From positions 1-64,000 of the IMG/VR virus record IMGVR_UViG_3300032087_003094: 64,000 bases of DNA; one strand, written 5' to 3'. This document shows positions 33,326 to 40,447 of this stretch, piece by piece. This stretch comes from a virus. Both the position numbers and the translations under genes were made by a program. How positions within the stretch are numbered: the first letter of the stretch is position 1; each line of letters starts with the position of its first letter. A model generated the notes under the pieces. The model was given only the letters and a program-made list of their open reading frames with translations. It was not told the origin of the DNA and ran no database searches.

Positions 33326-35466
33326 TTAAATTTGACACTGCAGTATCTTTCATTAATAACCATCTAAACCCTTCAGGCTACAGCGCGGGGCAGATAATCT
33401 CGTTTGAAGGCTATACAACCACTGGTGATAAAGGTGCGGCGAGGTGGCGCTCTCTTGGCACTGTTGGGACGGCAAGCGTAGATCCATTAACAAACAACAG
33501 CCCCAACCTATCAGACGCCTCTGGAAATGAGTTTGTGCTGGTTGGTGAGGGCGTTATCGATTTAAATGTGCTTGGCGGAACAGGGGTCTCATACCAAAAC
33601 ATTGCTGATGCAGCAGGACTTGTTTACTCTCAAGGGCTTACAAGCAACCCGAACGTCTCAGACAGGTATATTATAGCTGACGAGGCCGGAATGGTGGCTA
33701 GGGCCAACCCTCAAGTGGATGAGGCTTACATCGTATCAGACAGAGCTGATGGCATATTTGACACTGTAACAGTCGGAACTACTGCAAACGTAGACCTACC
33801 CAACACTTATAATATTATCGTATCAACGGTTGATGCGACTAAGTGCTTTGTGTTGAGAGTTCAAGATGCTGTTTACGCTAAGCAGCTGGGTATGTTTGAC
33901 GGGGTATCAGACGATGCTCCTGCATGGCCTATATTCTTATCTTTATCAACTCAATGCTTTGGCGCTGAGGGCTCAACATCAATAACATCGGAAGAGATAG
34001 TTTTACCCGAAGGGGTGACGTTAGACCTGCTTGGTGGGGCTATTAAGGCAGATCCAGACCTACCAAATACAGGCAATATTGTTAAATTATCAAATGCCAA
34101 GTCGATAATTAAAAACGGGAAGGTTGATGGGAATAAAAGCAATTTAAATAATGCTTTTGCATCGGGAACAACTGGTAATTGCATATATATAACGACTGGG
34201 GCTGACGGTTCAAGGGCTATCGATATAGAGGCGTTTAACGGGCCGACAAATGGGATTGTAGTTGTTGGTAATGCTGTTGACGACATACAGATTGTTGGCT
34301 TTAACTGCCATGATAATGATTTTACAGGGACAGGTGTGGAACTACTTAACAATGGCGGCGGCGAGCCTTCAAATATACTTATTAAAGATGGCATTACAAA
34401 GAACAACAACACAGGCGGCGGAATTAGAATTCAGGCTTGTAATGGGTATGTTATCGATAATTGCGTTGCGGTAGACGAGCAAAAAGAAGGCTTGGTTATA
34501 GGTGTTGCTGAGGCGAATGGTGTTTGTGTTGGTAAAATAACAAATTCTACATTCGGCACTGCTAATGCGGCTACTGATGGAATATCTATTGATGGTATGG
34601 TTGGTGGGGGTGGGGCGCAGGCTGGAAAAATAAACACATGCCTTGTTCAGATGGCAAATGTTAGAGCTGAGGGTGCTGGAGGCGCGACCGGTTTAAGGGT
34701 TGAGAATTTTGCTAGGGTAGAAGGGGTTAATGTAACAAGTAATAATTTCACCAACGGCCACAACTACAACTCAAACGCATCGGTATCAATTTACAACCCA
34801 TGTGCATTGAACAGCGGTGGATCTGGTTTTGATATAGACGCCAAAGTGTTTTTGTCAAGACCCAAGGTCGAGATCTGGAGTTCAACGGGTGATGCGGTGT
34901 TATTTAGAGCTAATAGCGGAGGCTCTGCAATATTGAGTGGTAATTTTGGCGCGCAAATAAGAGAGTCAGGATCACATGACGGTGCTGGCAACGCATCAAC
35001 ATTATCAGATAGTACTGCCAACTTCATTGCGGATGAACTGGTGGGCTTTTTTGTTAGGAATACCACTGACGGATCACAGGGTGCAATAACAGCAAACACA
35101 GCAACCACGGTAACAGCTACATTGTCAGGCGGGACTGATAATGACTGGGACGCCTCAGATGTTTACGAGATTACTTCTGAAAACGGTCAGGATGCGTTAG
35201 GCGTTGTTGGCACTCCGGCCGATATAAGGTTTGAGGTTCAATCCTTTACGGGTACGAGAAATACCGTAGGCGGTGTTGGTGGGTCTGTTCTTAATACGTG
35301 GGAGGTTGTCGATCTTGGATCTAAAAACATGGTTGAGCTTATAGACGGGATAGCCGCTCCAGCATCTGAAACTGGGCGAGCAAAAATGTATATAAATTCG
35401 TCAAACGGGGATCTACAAATAATATTTGGCGATGGCGTGACTAAAACAATAGTAACCGATATTTAA
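33322..35466 (+). CDS. Tailspike with parallel beta-helix
   Basis: 714 residues. The N-terminal GYTTTGDKGAARWRSLG is the common pectate-lyase-like tailspike start. MFDGVSDDAPAWPIFLSLS (about 195) opens the beta-helix. Repeated short strands such as NGIVVVGNAVDDIQIVGFNCHDND and GGGIRIQACNGYVIDNC continue to about 520. A TLSGGTDNDWD module (about 590-615) precedes a compact C-terminal domain. It probably binds and cleaves surface polysaccharide; catalytic residues cannot be assigned. Confidence 0.8.
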   Translation: MIKFDTAVSFINNHLNPSGYSAGQIISFEGYTTTGDKGAARWRSLGTVGTASVDPLTNNSPNLSDASGNEFVLVGEGVIDLNVLGGTGVSYQNIADAAGLVYSQGLTSNPNVSDRYIIADEAGMVARANPQVDEAYIVSDRADGIFDTVTVGTTANVDLPNTYNIIVSTVDATKCFVLRVQDAVYAKQLGMFDGVSDDAPAWPIFLSLSTQCFGAEGSTSITSEEIVLPEGVTLDLLGGAIKADPDLPNTGNIVKLSNAKSIIKNGKVDGNKSNLNNAFASGTTGNCIYITTGADGSRAIDIEAFNGPTNGIVVVGNAVDDIQIVGFNCHDNDFTGTGVELLNNGGGEPSNILIKDGITKNNNTGGGIRIQACNGYVIDNCVAVDEQKEGLVIGVAEANGVCVGKITNSTFGTANAATDGISIDGMVGGGGAQAGKINTCLVQMANVRAEGAGGATGLRVENFARVEGVNVTSNNFTNGHNYNSNASVSIYNPCALNSGGSGFDIDAKVFLSRPKVEIWSSTGDAVLFRANSGGSAILSGNFGAQIRESGSHDGAGNASTLSDSTANFIADELVGFFVRNTTDGSQGAITANTATTVTATLSGGTDNDWDASDVYEITSENGQDALGVVGTPADIRFEVQSFTGTRNTVGGVGGSVLNTWEVVDLGSKNMVELIDGIAAPASETGRAKMYINSSNGDLQIIFGDGVTKTIVTDI

Positions 35467-35497
35467 GCCAATAAAGAATATTGCTTAAAGCCGCAAA

Positions 35498-35543
35498 CCC
35501 GCTCGAAATTAAATTTGACAGCGGGCATTATTTTATCTATCCT
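35498..35543 (+). promoter_or_regulatory. Hairpin and promoter at start of small-gene block
   Basis: CCCGCT (35498-35503) pairs with AGCGGG (35520-35525), then a T-rich stretch: a weak terminator for the tailspike. TTGACA (35515-35520), 17 bp, TATCCT (35538-35543) is a good promoter for the downstream small genes, overlapping the hairpin. Confidence 0.65.
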
Positions 35544-35572
35544 ATTACTACAGTAATTAATGAGGAGTCAGA

Positions 35573-35752
35573 ATGATAAAGAAAAGAGGTCCAAAACGAT
35601 TAACCGAGGATGAGCGCAGAAAGCGATTTCAGATGGTTGTATCGCCAGCTACATCAGAGTGGCTAGAATCTCAACCTGAGGCCGCTGGAAGGGTTGTAGA
35701 TAGGTTGGTAGAGAATCATCGAATCAAACAAGACTACGACAGTAAGGGGTAA
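35573..35752 (+). CDS. Small basic protein, possibly ribbon-helix-helix-like
   Basis: 59 residues: MIKKRGPKRLTEDERRKRFQMVVSPATSEWLESQP..GRVVDRLVENH. A strand (FQMVVS) followed by two helices fits RHH-type DNA binders. RBS TGAGGAG. First gene of the block; could regulate it. Confidence 0.55.
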   Translation: MIKKRGPKRLTEDERRKRFQMVVSPATSEWLESQPEAAGRVVDRLVENHRIKQDYDSKG

Positions 35753-35755
35753 ATT

Positions 35756-35869
35756 ATGAATAACGAGCAAGATAACGCAACAGAGGGTCAAGTAAGCCTA
35801 TTATGGCTAGGATTAATTGCGCTAGGATTTTGGTTAAGCGCATTATTTATAGGGTGGTTAGTGTCATGA
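35756..35869 (+). CDS. Single-span membrane peptide
   Basis: 37 residues: polar acidic N-terminus then one span (LLWLGLIALGFWLSALFIGWLV). Overlaps the following ATG by 4 bp. Confidence 0.5.
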   Translation: MNNEQDNATEGQVSLLWLGLIALGFWLSALFIGWLVS

Positions 35870-36315
35870 GAACCATTCAAAGCAGAATACAGCACTGTAA
35901 AAACAGAGTTCCGATCGCCGCGCCAAAAGTTGAAGAAAGCGCAAAGCTTCAAGCTGATGTGGACGCGTGGCTAGCGAAGGGTAACGAGATTTACGACGCT
36001 GATAAAAAAGAGGCTAATTTCAGGAATGATATTGAAAAATCTCGAGCCTACAAAAGGCGCACCAAGCCAGTATTAAACCTATCCATGTGGCGCTTTAGAG
36101 GTGAAGATACCATCCTAACCACTAAAGATATGGTCAGAGTTTTAGAGTGCTCCAGCGATTGGGTTGTGACTGAATACACTAAGAAACATCTTATTCCAGC
36201 GCCCTATAAAATCAGAGATTTAGATGGAAAAGTAAAAATAACCAAGAAAAATCACAACGCCAACTATTGGAAGTTAGGCGATTTAATTAAACACAATAAG
36301 GAGCTAGAAAAATGA
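35866..36315 (+). CDS. Winged-helix/excisionase-like DNA-binding protein
   Basis: 149 residues from ATG 35866; the in-frame ATG at 35803 lies inside the membrane-peptide gene. ILTTKDMVRVLECSSDWVVTEYTKKHLIPAPYKIRDL (about 85-122) resembles a MerR/excisionase-type helix-turn-helix. Basic overall. No integrase is present for an Xis partner, so a regulator is more likely. Confidence 0.55.
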   Translation: MRTIQSRIQHCKNRVPIAAPKVEESAKLQADVDAWLAKGNEIYDADKKEANFRNDIEKSRAYKRRTKPVLNLSMWRFRGEDTILTTKDMVRVLECSSDWVVTEYTKKHLIPAPYKIRDLDGKVKITKKNHNANYWKLGDLIKHNKELEK

Positions 36316-36533
36316 GACAATCAACCGAACTAAGCAACTTAGTCGCTAGGCACCTGCAAGGCCAAGTACCACCTACCGTAGTCAACGAGTTTAACAAGCT
36401 AATTGTAAAAATGCGTAAAGATGAATCAACTATTGCGGATGCTGTGGATAAGTTTGAAGCTATCCACAACCCTCAAGTTGGAGCAAACAACCTAAACGGT
36501 GAAATTCTTAAGGGGAAGCTTTTTGAAATTTAG
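36312..36533 (+). CDS. Small helical protein
   Basis: 73 residues (LSNLVARHLQGQVPPTVVNEFNKLIVKM...ADAVDKFEAIHN), probably all-helical. 4-bp overlap upstream; unknown. Confidence 0.5.
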   Translation: MRQSTELSNLVARHLQGQVPPTVVNEFNKLIVKMRKDESTIADAVDKFEAIHNPQVGANNLNGEILKGKLFEI

Positions 36534-36684
36534 ACTTGAATCGCTCGTGAAGAGCTACAACAAGCCTAAGAAGCGCGATATAGAGAAAGACGTAGAAGTT
36601 ATCGATTTAGAAGAGAAAACGCCGTCAGAGCCAGATTTCGAGCTTGCTGACGCCATGATAGAGTATTCTAGGGAGAAATTATGA
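36523..36684 (+). CDS. Small charged protein
   Basis: 53 residues from TTG 36523 (RBS AAGGGG). A start at 36499 would lie deep in the previous gene. Basic head, acidic tail (DIEKDVEVIDLEEKTPSEPD). Overlaps the next gene by 4 bp. Confidence 0.45.
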   Translation: MKFRLESLVKSYNKPKKRDIEKDVEVIDLEEKTPSEPDFELADAMIEYSREKL

Positions 36685-36917
36685 AAGATGCTATTTTAGT
36701 TGTGCTAATTGTCTTTACGGCTGCTCTTAGCTTTATCTTTGGTGCGATATGGGAGCAGAGGCAAAATTTCAAGAAAGGTCGCCAACCAACATGCCAAAGC
36801 GAATTAAAAGACCCATGCCAAGAGATACACGGGTTAAACACTAAAGGCATGCGAGATTACAAGCCTAAGTATGACCGTAATTTAAAACAAGTAGTATTAA
36901 CATGTGAGGTGGAGTGA
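36681..36917 (+). CDS. Single-span membrane protein with CQSE motif
   Basis: 78 residues. N-terminal span (ILVVLIVFTAALSFIFGAIW) then GRQPTCQSELKDPC. The next gene has the same layout, and a 20-bp identical DNA segment (36786-36805 and 37031-37050) covers PTCQSE. Likely a duplicated gene pair. Confidence 0.5.
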   Translation: MKDAILVVLIVFTAALSFIFGAIWEQRQNFKKGRQPTCQSELKDPCQEIHGLNTKGMRDYKPKYDRNLKQVVLTCEVE

Positions 36918-37114
36918 TGAGAAGCGCGATAATCGGGTTTTGTATAGGCTTATTGGCTACAATGATTGCTTTTCTAGCGGTTCTCACTTTCAGGTTTCTG
37001 TTGATTGTCAATTTTGGCGACCCGCAGCAGCCAACATGCCAAAGCGAATTCAGCCAGCAAATCAACCAGTATCGAGTATGGCCAGAATATCCCACACAAG
37101 GGAAAGCGGCCTAA
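36917..37114 (+). CDS. Membrane protein paralogous to the previous gene
   Basis: 65 residues from ATG 36917 (TGATG overlap; GTG 36914 is an alternative). N-terminal span (IGFCIGLLATMIAFLAVLTFRFLLIV) then PQQPTCQSEF. Shares the motif and a 20-bp DNA identity with 36681-36917. Confidence 0.5.
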   Translation: MRSAIIGFCIGLLATMIAFLAVLTFRFLLIVNFGDPQQPTCQSEFSQQINQYRVWPEYPTQGKAA

Positions 37115-37145
37115 TCGAATAGTCATTGAATGCGAGGATAAGTAG

Positions 37146-37370
37146 ATGAAAATAGAAACGAGAGCAACTTTATATGATTGGGTAGAGTTTAAGGTTGAAT
37201 GTGGTAGCACAGTAATTAACGAGGATATTCATCCAGAGCAGGCGGCCGACCTAATTGAGCAGCTTGAAAGCGCTATAGACGATCTAAAAGGGCTAGCTAG
37301 AGAGGTTGATGTTGAAGAGATATTCGCAGGGACCAGAAAGAAAGTCGAATCTTTAAATATTAGAGGATAA
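37146..37370 (+). CDS. Small acidic protein
   Basis: 74 residues, beta N-terminus (RATLYDWVEFKVECGS) then a helix (PEQAADLIEQLESAIDDLKG). RBS GAGGATAAG. Unknown. Confidence 0.5.
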   Translation: MKIETRATLYDWVEFKVECGSTVINEDIHPEQAADLIEQLESAIDDLKGLAREVDVEEIFAGTRKKVESLNIRG

Positions 37371-37376
37371 CAAACA

Positions 37377-37685
37377 ATGAGCATAGAAAACCATAAGTGG
37401 AGTGATGAAGATTTAAGTCTTTTTGACACCTCTGAATCTGAATATGCAGGGTTATTATTTAGCCTAAGATGCAATTCTATCATGAGTTCGTTTAGCGATT
37501 TTTACATCAACAAACAAGACGCCATAGCTATAGCCAAACACTTTAACGTAGACAATGAGTCTCTAGTGGAGGGTATAAAGGAGTTGATTAACTCTGTTGA
37601 CTGCTCGTCTTGCTGCCCAAACACAGAGGTATTCTCAATTGACGACCTACAAAAACTAATAACTAAGGAGGATATAGAAGAATGA
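37377..37685 (+). CDS. Acidic protein, possible anti-defence or host-interaction protein
   Basis: 102 residues, net strongly acidic, with a CSSCC cluster near residue 78. No family recognised. Size and acidity resemble small phage inhibitors, which is only an impression. Confidence 0.45.
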   Translation: MSIENHKWSDEDLSLFDTSESEYAGLLFSLRCNSIMSSFSDFYINKQDAIAIAKHFNVDNESLVEGIKELINSVDCSSCCPNTEVFSIDDLQKLITKEDIEE

Positions 37686-37918
37686 GTAATGTAATAGAGT
37701 TTCCGCAAACTGATGTTGAGTATATATTCAACAGTACTGGCGAAATTGTAGAGTCAATTATCATCGATTTATCAAGACTAAAAAGCATCGAACTAAGAAG
37801 GGATGAGTCAGACGAAGTCAGAGGCCGCATAACTAGACTGTGTATTGCTTGGCTAGCTTTAGAGAATCCAGAGGTATTAAATTTTGATGATGAATTAAAT
37901 GAGGAGGATGGAGAGTGA
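37682..37918 (+). CDS. Small acidic protein
   Basis: 78 residues (VIEFPQTDVEYIFNSTGEIVESIIIDL...), ending in an acidic tail. 4-bp overlaps on both sides. Unknown. Confidence 0.5.
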   Translation: MSNVIEFPQTDVEYIFNSTGEIVESIIIDLSRLKSIELRRDESDEVRGRITRLCIAWLALENPEVLNFDDELNEEDGE

Positions 37919-38148
37919 ATGATATAGAGTTTATTATCTTGTGGTTTTTGTCTGGATTTTTGCCATTTTTATTATCAGGGATTGTGATGGAATCAAGAAG
38001 CCCTAAAATTGATTTTGAGTTGGTGTCGCTTTCGATTTTGTCTGGCGGCTTTGGATTTTTATCGTTTTTTTTATTTTTTCCAGTATTTATATTTATTTGC
38101 TTCCAAAGGGTATTCTTTTTTATTAATGATAGGAGGGCTAGACAATAA
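37915..38148 (+). CDS. Two-span membrane protein
   Basis: 77 residues from GTG (GTGA overlap). Two very hydrophobic segments (FIILWFLSGFLPFLLSGIV; LSILSGGFGFLSFFLFFPVF) and a basic end (NDRRARQ). Last gene before the structured RNA region; the RNA promoter overlaps its stop. Confidence 0.55.
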   Translation: MNDIEFIILWFLSGFLPFLLSGIVMESRSPKIDFELVSLSILSGGFGFLSFFLFFPVFIFICFQRVFFFINDRRARQ

Positions 38149-38166
38149 CCAAGAATGAGGTATAAT
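38139..38166 (+). promoter_or_regulatory. Near-consensus promoter driving the RNA locus
   Basis: TAGACA (38139-38144), 16-bp spacer, perfect TATAAT (38161-38166). Expected start about 38172-38174, a few bases before the first structured element. No ORF follows for about 680 bp. Confidence 0.75.
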
Positions 38167-38171
38167 TAAAA

Positions 38172-38309
38172 GGCTGATTGAAACCGGCGTCAAGAATCAC
38201 AAAACGAGAAAGAGACTTTAAGTAAGAATCCAGAAGCCTAGTTGTTAAATCGTTTTGTGTAACTAGAGATGCTTGTTTCAACTGGGTTCTTTCTTAAGGT
38301 CTTTTTTTT
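38172..38309 (+). ncRNA. Predicted double-pseudoknot small RNA
   Basis: Stem B: 38214-38233 with 38282-38301, 20 bp with one T-T mismatch, followed by T8 (38302-38309). Inside it are AAGC/GCTT (38234-38237, 38271-38274) and CTAGTT/AACTAG (38238-38243, 38261-38266). Two upstream strands pair back: CACAAAACGA (38198-38207) with the apical loop TCGTTTTGTG (38250-38259), and TTGAAAC (38178-38184) with GTTTCAA (38275-38281). Looks like a terminated, compact RNA. Not recognised as a known family. Confidence 0.7.
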
Positions 38310-38332
38310 CGCCTCAAGTTTCCTCAGTAAAT

Positions 38333-38446
38333 AGATGATATATGTGGTGGAGTTAGTTGTAACCGTGGCGCGCGGATATAGTTACATGCTGGCAATGGCC
38401 TTATTCAGTTGACTAGACCGGCCTAGCTCCCCTTCATATATCATCT
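38333..38446 (+). ncRNA. Structured RNA domain 2
   Basis: A perfect 12-bp closing stem, AGATGATATATG (38333-38344) with CATATATCATCT (38435-38446), stacks on GGAGTTAG/CTAGCTCC (38349-38356, 38423-38430). Inside, TGTAAC/GTTACA (38358-38363, 38381-38386) and a GGC/GCC-rich arm make a multibranch. No ORF. Whether it is joined to the upstream RNA by read-through is unknown. Confidence 0.6.
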
Positions 38447-38447
38447 A

Positions 38448-38566
38448 CAATTAGCATATCAACGACCACTTGTCACAGATTGGGTTTAAGTCCCTTTTGG
38501 AGATAACTGGCGGGAATATTAATTCCGACGATGCCGTTTCAATAGGTGACGTTGATATGCTAATTG
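38448..38566 (+). ncRNA. Structured RNA domain 3
   Basis: A perfect 17-bp closing stem, 38448-38464 with 38550-38566, begins 1 nt after domain 2 ends, so the two may stack coaxially. Interior arms: ATTG/CAAT (38479-38482, 38540-38543), GGC/GCC (38509-38511, 38533-38535) and GGAAT/ATTCC (38513-38517, 38522-38526). Confidence 0.62.
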
Positions 38567-38668
38567 ACAAGTCCTTAAGAATTTAGATTCTTGTTCAGCA
38601 AAAAATGAAAATGAATGCCTATAGCTAAAGGCTTTAAACAGCAAATTTACAAAGTTTTACATTTTCTA

Positions 38669-38786
38669 CTTATCACTACGACATTTAGACCGTGGACAAA
38701 GCAGGTTAAGTTGATGTGCCAACTATCTTAAGCTGGATATCGGAGCGACAACTCTAAAAACTGTTCTGCATATTGAGAGTGATAAG
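38669..38786 (+). ncRNA. Structured RNA domain 4
   Basis: A 9-bp closing stem, CTTATCACT (38669-38677) with AGTGATAAG (38778-38786), encloses CCG/CGG (38690-38692, 38741-38743) and a bulged hairpin (38702-38735). A separate hairpin AAGAAT/ATTCTT lies just before it (38577-38592). Confidence 0.55.
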
Positions 38787-38797
38787 AATATAGATTT

Positions 38798-38827
38798 ACC
38801 TTTATATCAACTAAAGGTCTAATGACC
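38798..38827 (+). promoter_or_regulatory. Mutually exclusive hairpins upstream of early gene
   Basis: ACCTTT/AAAGGT (38798-38803, 38813-38818) competes with GGTC/GACC (38816-38819, 38824-38827), just before the RBS of the 38851 gene. Possible attenuation or translational switch; short stems, so tentative. Confidence 0.35.
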
Positions 38828-38850
38828 ACTATTAACTAAAGGAAAACAAT

Positions 38851-39108
38851 ATGAAAGTAGAAGAAACACTGAAAGAGCGAGGAGAGCGATACGGAAGCTT
38901 TGATGGTTATGCACTGCAATTAGAAGCATTGAAAAATGCGGTTGATTTGGAGGCTTCGTCACTTAATTGTGTGCACAAAGCCGGAATGGAGATGATATTA
39001 ACTAAAATAGCTAGGATTATGAATGGCGATCCTGATTATGTTGATAACTGGCATGATATAGCTGGATATGCAACATTGGTAGAAAGAGATATTGAAAAGA
39101 ATTTTTAA
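38851..39108 (+). CDS. DUF6378 family phage protein
   Basis: 85 residues: TLKERGERYGSFDGYALQLEALKNAV then HKAGMEMILTKIARIMNGDPDYVDNWHDIAGYATLVE, the conserved pattern of DUF6378. The His/Glu-containing helices recall all-alpha NTP pyrophosphatase-like proteins, which is a guess. RBS AAAGGAAAA. First gene after the RNA region. Confidence 0.8.
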   Translation: MKVEETLKERGERYGSFDGYALQLEALKNAVDLEASSLNCVHKAGMEMILTKIARIMNGDPDYVDNWHDIAGYATLVERDIEKNF

Positions 39109-39127
39109 CTAAATAGGAGATAAGAGA

Positions 39128-39553
39128 GTGATAGCAAACGTAATGGTAAAAAAGAATATTGATGTTAAGTACCTAAAGGTTTCGGCGAATGTTCGATATT
39201 GGGGAGATTCAGAAATTAACGGCGAAATGTCAGATGATGAAGGTGAGGGAGTCCCGTTTAAAAATGCAGAGTTATGGGAGCCTGTCATTGATGTTGATAA
39301 AGGGGCGGTTTGTGACTGGCCTATTGGTACTGTAGCAAAATTTCATTTTAAGGTTTGCGATGCTGGCAGTTACTATTTGTTGGATGATAACTTTAATGAA
39401 TTGTTATCAAGGGTAAATAATTACGTTCCTGACGGTTTATGTCATGGCGATGAAGGATATGGGGATTATATTATTTTTGATGTAGGGCAGGACGGCTGTA
39501 TAGTTAACTATTCAAATAAAATTAATATTGAAGATTGGGAAGGAGAGCAATAA
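39128..39553 (+). CDS. Conserved early phage protein (unknown)
   Basis: 141 residues from GTG 39128 (RBS AGGAGA). Beta-rich; VSANVRYWGDSEINGE and ELWEPVIDVDKGAVCDWPIGTVAKFHFKVCD, then IIFDVGQDGC. Widespread-looking phage hypothetical; function unknown. Its last 91 bp are duplicated at the window start, placing the unit junction inside this gene. Confidence 0.75.
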   Translation: MIANVMVKKNIDVKYLKVSANVRYWGDSEINGEMSDDEGEGVPFKNAELWEPVIDVDKGAVCDWPIGTVAKFHFKVCDAGSYYLLDDNFNELLSRVNNYVPDGLCHGDEGYGDYIIFDVGQDGCIVNYSNKINIEDWEGEQ

Positions 39554-39555
39554 CA

Positions 39556-39804
39556 ATGAGTAACAAGTGTAAAAATTGTGATTCAGGTATTTATTGCCAT
39601 GATTGCGGGGTGTGTGGAGAGTGTCACACTAGAAAGATATGGGTATTAAAAGAGCAAATAGAGCAACTACAAAAAGAGAATGAGGAAAGCTTTAGAAAGG
39701 GTTTTTGGGCTGGATATGAAGACGCTAGATGCTTTCCTGATGAAAATAACATATTGCAGCGCTATGCAGCTCTGACTGAAAATAGGAATAGCAATGACCA
39801 ATAA
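39556..39804 (+). CDS. Small early protein with zinc-finger-like N-terminus
   Basis: 82 residues from ATG 39556. NKCKNCDSGIYCHDCGVCGECH carries six Cys (two or three CxxC), then the same QLQKENEESFRKGFWAGYED tail as 100-345. N-terminal exchange between the two units is clear. Confidence 0.75.
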   Translation: MSNKCKNCDSGIYCHDCGVCGECHTRKIWVLKEQIEQLQKENEESFRKGFWAGYEDARCFPDENNILQRYAALTENRNSNDQ

Positions 39805-39825
39805 AATAATAATACACAACCAGTC

Positions 39826-39840
39826 AAACTAGTTTATAAT
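39826..39840 (+). promoter_or_regulatory. Early-operon promoter core with palindrome, unit B
   Basis: Palindrome AAACTAGTTT (39826-39835) abutting TATAAT (39835-39840), the same as 367-381 in unit A. Confidence 0.55.
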
Positions 39841-39848
39841 ACATATAC

Positions 39849-39896
39849 GCGGCTAGGTTTAGCGACCGAAAAACAAACCCCTTATTTGTTTGCCGC
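39849..39896 (+). promoter_or_regulatory. Structured leader hairpin of early operon, unit B
   Basis: GCGGC (39849-39853) pairs with GCCGC (39892-39896); an inner AAACAAA/TTTGTTT stem (39871-39877, 39885-39891) is specific to this unit. Position and basal stem match 389-445. Confidence 0.5.
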
Positions 39897-39933
39897 TCAT
39901 ATTTCATAAGGGCTGATGCTAAAGGAGCGTTAA

Positions 39934-40447
39934 ATGATAGATCTAAAAACCTGCACAAGAGCCGATTTTATAGAGGCTTACACAAATCTAGAAAACTCTC
40001 ACAAGCACCTAGAAAGCGAAGTTCATCATCTTAACGAGCGCCTGCAGGAATACGAAGGCATTCAAACTGATGATGAAAAGGAGGCGGAGTTTCAAAAAAT
40101 TCTGGACGATGTACGAAAAGAAAGGAAATCTCAAAACTACCCGAACTAGGTGGAATAAGCTAAGCAATAAGAAAAAGAAGCTAATATTCGACCACCTGCC
40201 AAAGTATGTGAAATCAACCTACAAAGATGCTCGATACCCATCAAGAAAAAATGCAGAGGTCTACATTAGTAAAGAAGCATGGCTTGATGAAATTATTGAG
40301 AATAAAGACTATCAGAAGTTTTCACCACAGCCAGCGGTAGGAAGCGCATCATTTAAACCAAGCCCGATAAAAAATAGAAGCAAGGAGCTAGATAGGCTTA
40401 GAGAGCAGAGTAAATCGGTTAACATTAAAGAGAGGTTAGGGTTATGA
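39934..40447 (+). pseudogene. Frameshifted replication-associated gene
   Basis: 514 bp versus 513 bp for the intact unit A gene (487-999). An A6 run at 40094-40099 (unit A has CAGAAATTC) shifts the frame and gives a stop after 71 codons; the remaining protein continues in the +1 frame from within the same region (ORF 40070-40447). The frame is otherwise intact and conserved, so it may be recent mutation, sequencing or consensus error, or slippage expression. Confidence 0.65.

Noticed and set aside
36904-37122. Overlapping 72-codon ORF in a different frame from 36917
   Set aside because: The 36917 frame has a clear membrane span, a TGATG overlap and a paralogue upstream; this one has none of these.
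38564-38592. Perfect TTGACA in the RNA locus as a second promoter
   Set aside because: No acceptable -10 at 15-19 bp spacing (ATTCTT region); the hexamer is part of the 17-bp stem.
38139-38850. Retron or type III toxin-antitoxin RNA
   Set aside because: No reverse transcriptase, no ToxN-like endoribonuclease and no tandem short identical repeats nearby.
38172-38850. Assignment as a known GOLLD or ROOL RNA, or group I/II intron
   Set aside because: Size and phage setting are suggestive, but I cannot recognise their conserved cores by eye, and no intron-encoded protein or interrupted gene is present. Left unassigned.
1-39456. Integrase or attachment sites that would show prophage state
   Set aside because: No tyrosine or serine integrase motif was found in any ORF of the complete first unit; the excisionase-like protein at 35866 alone is not enough.
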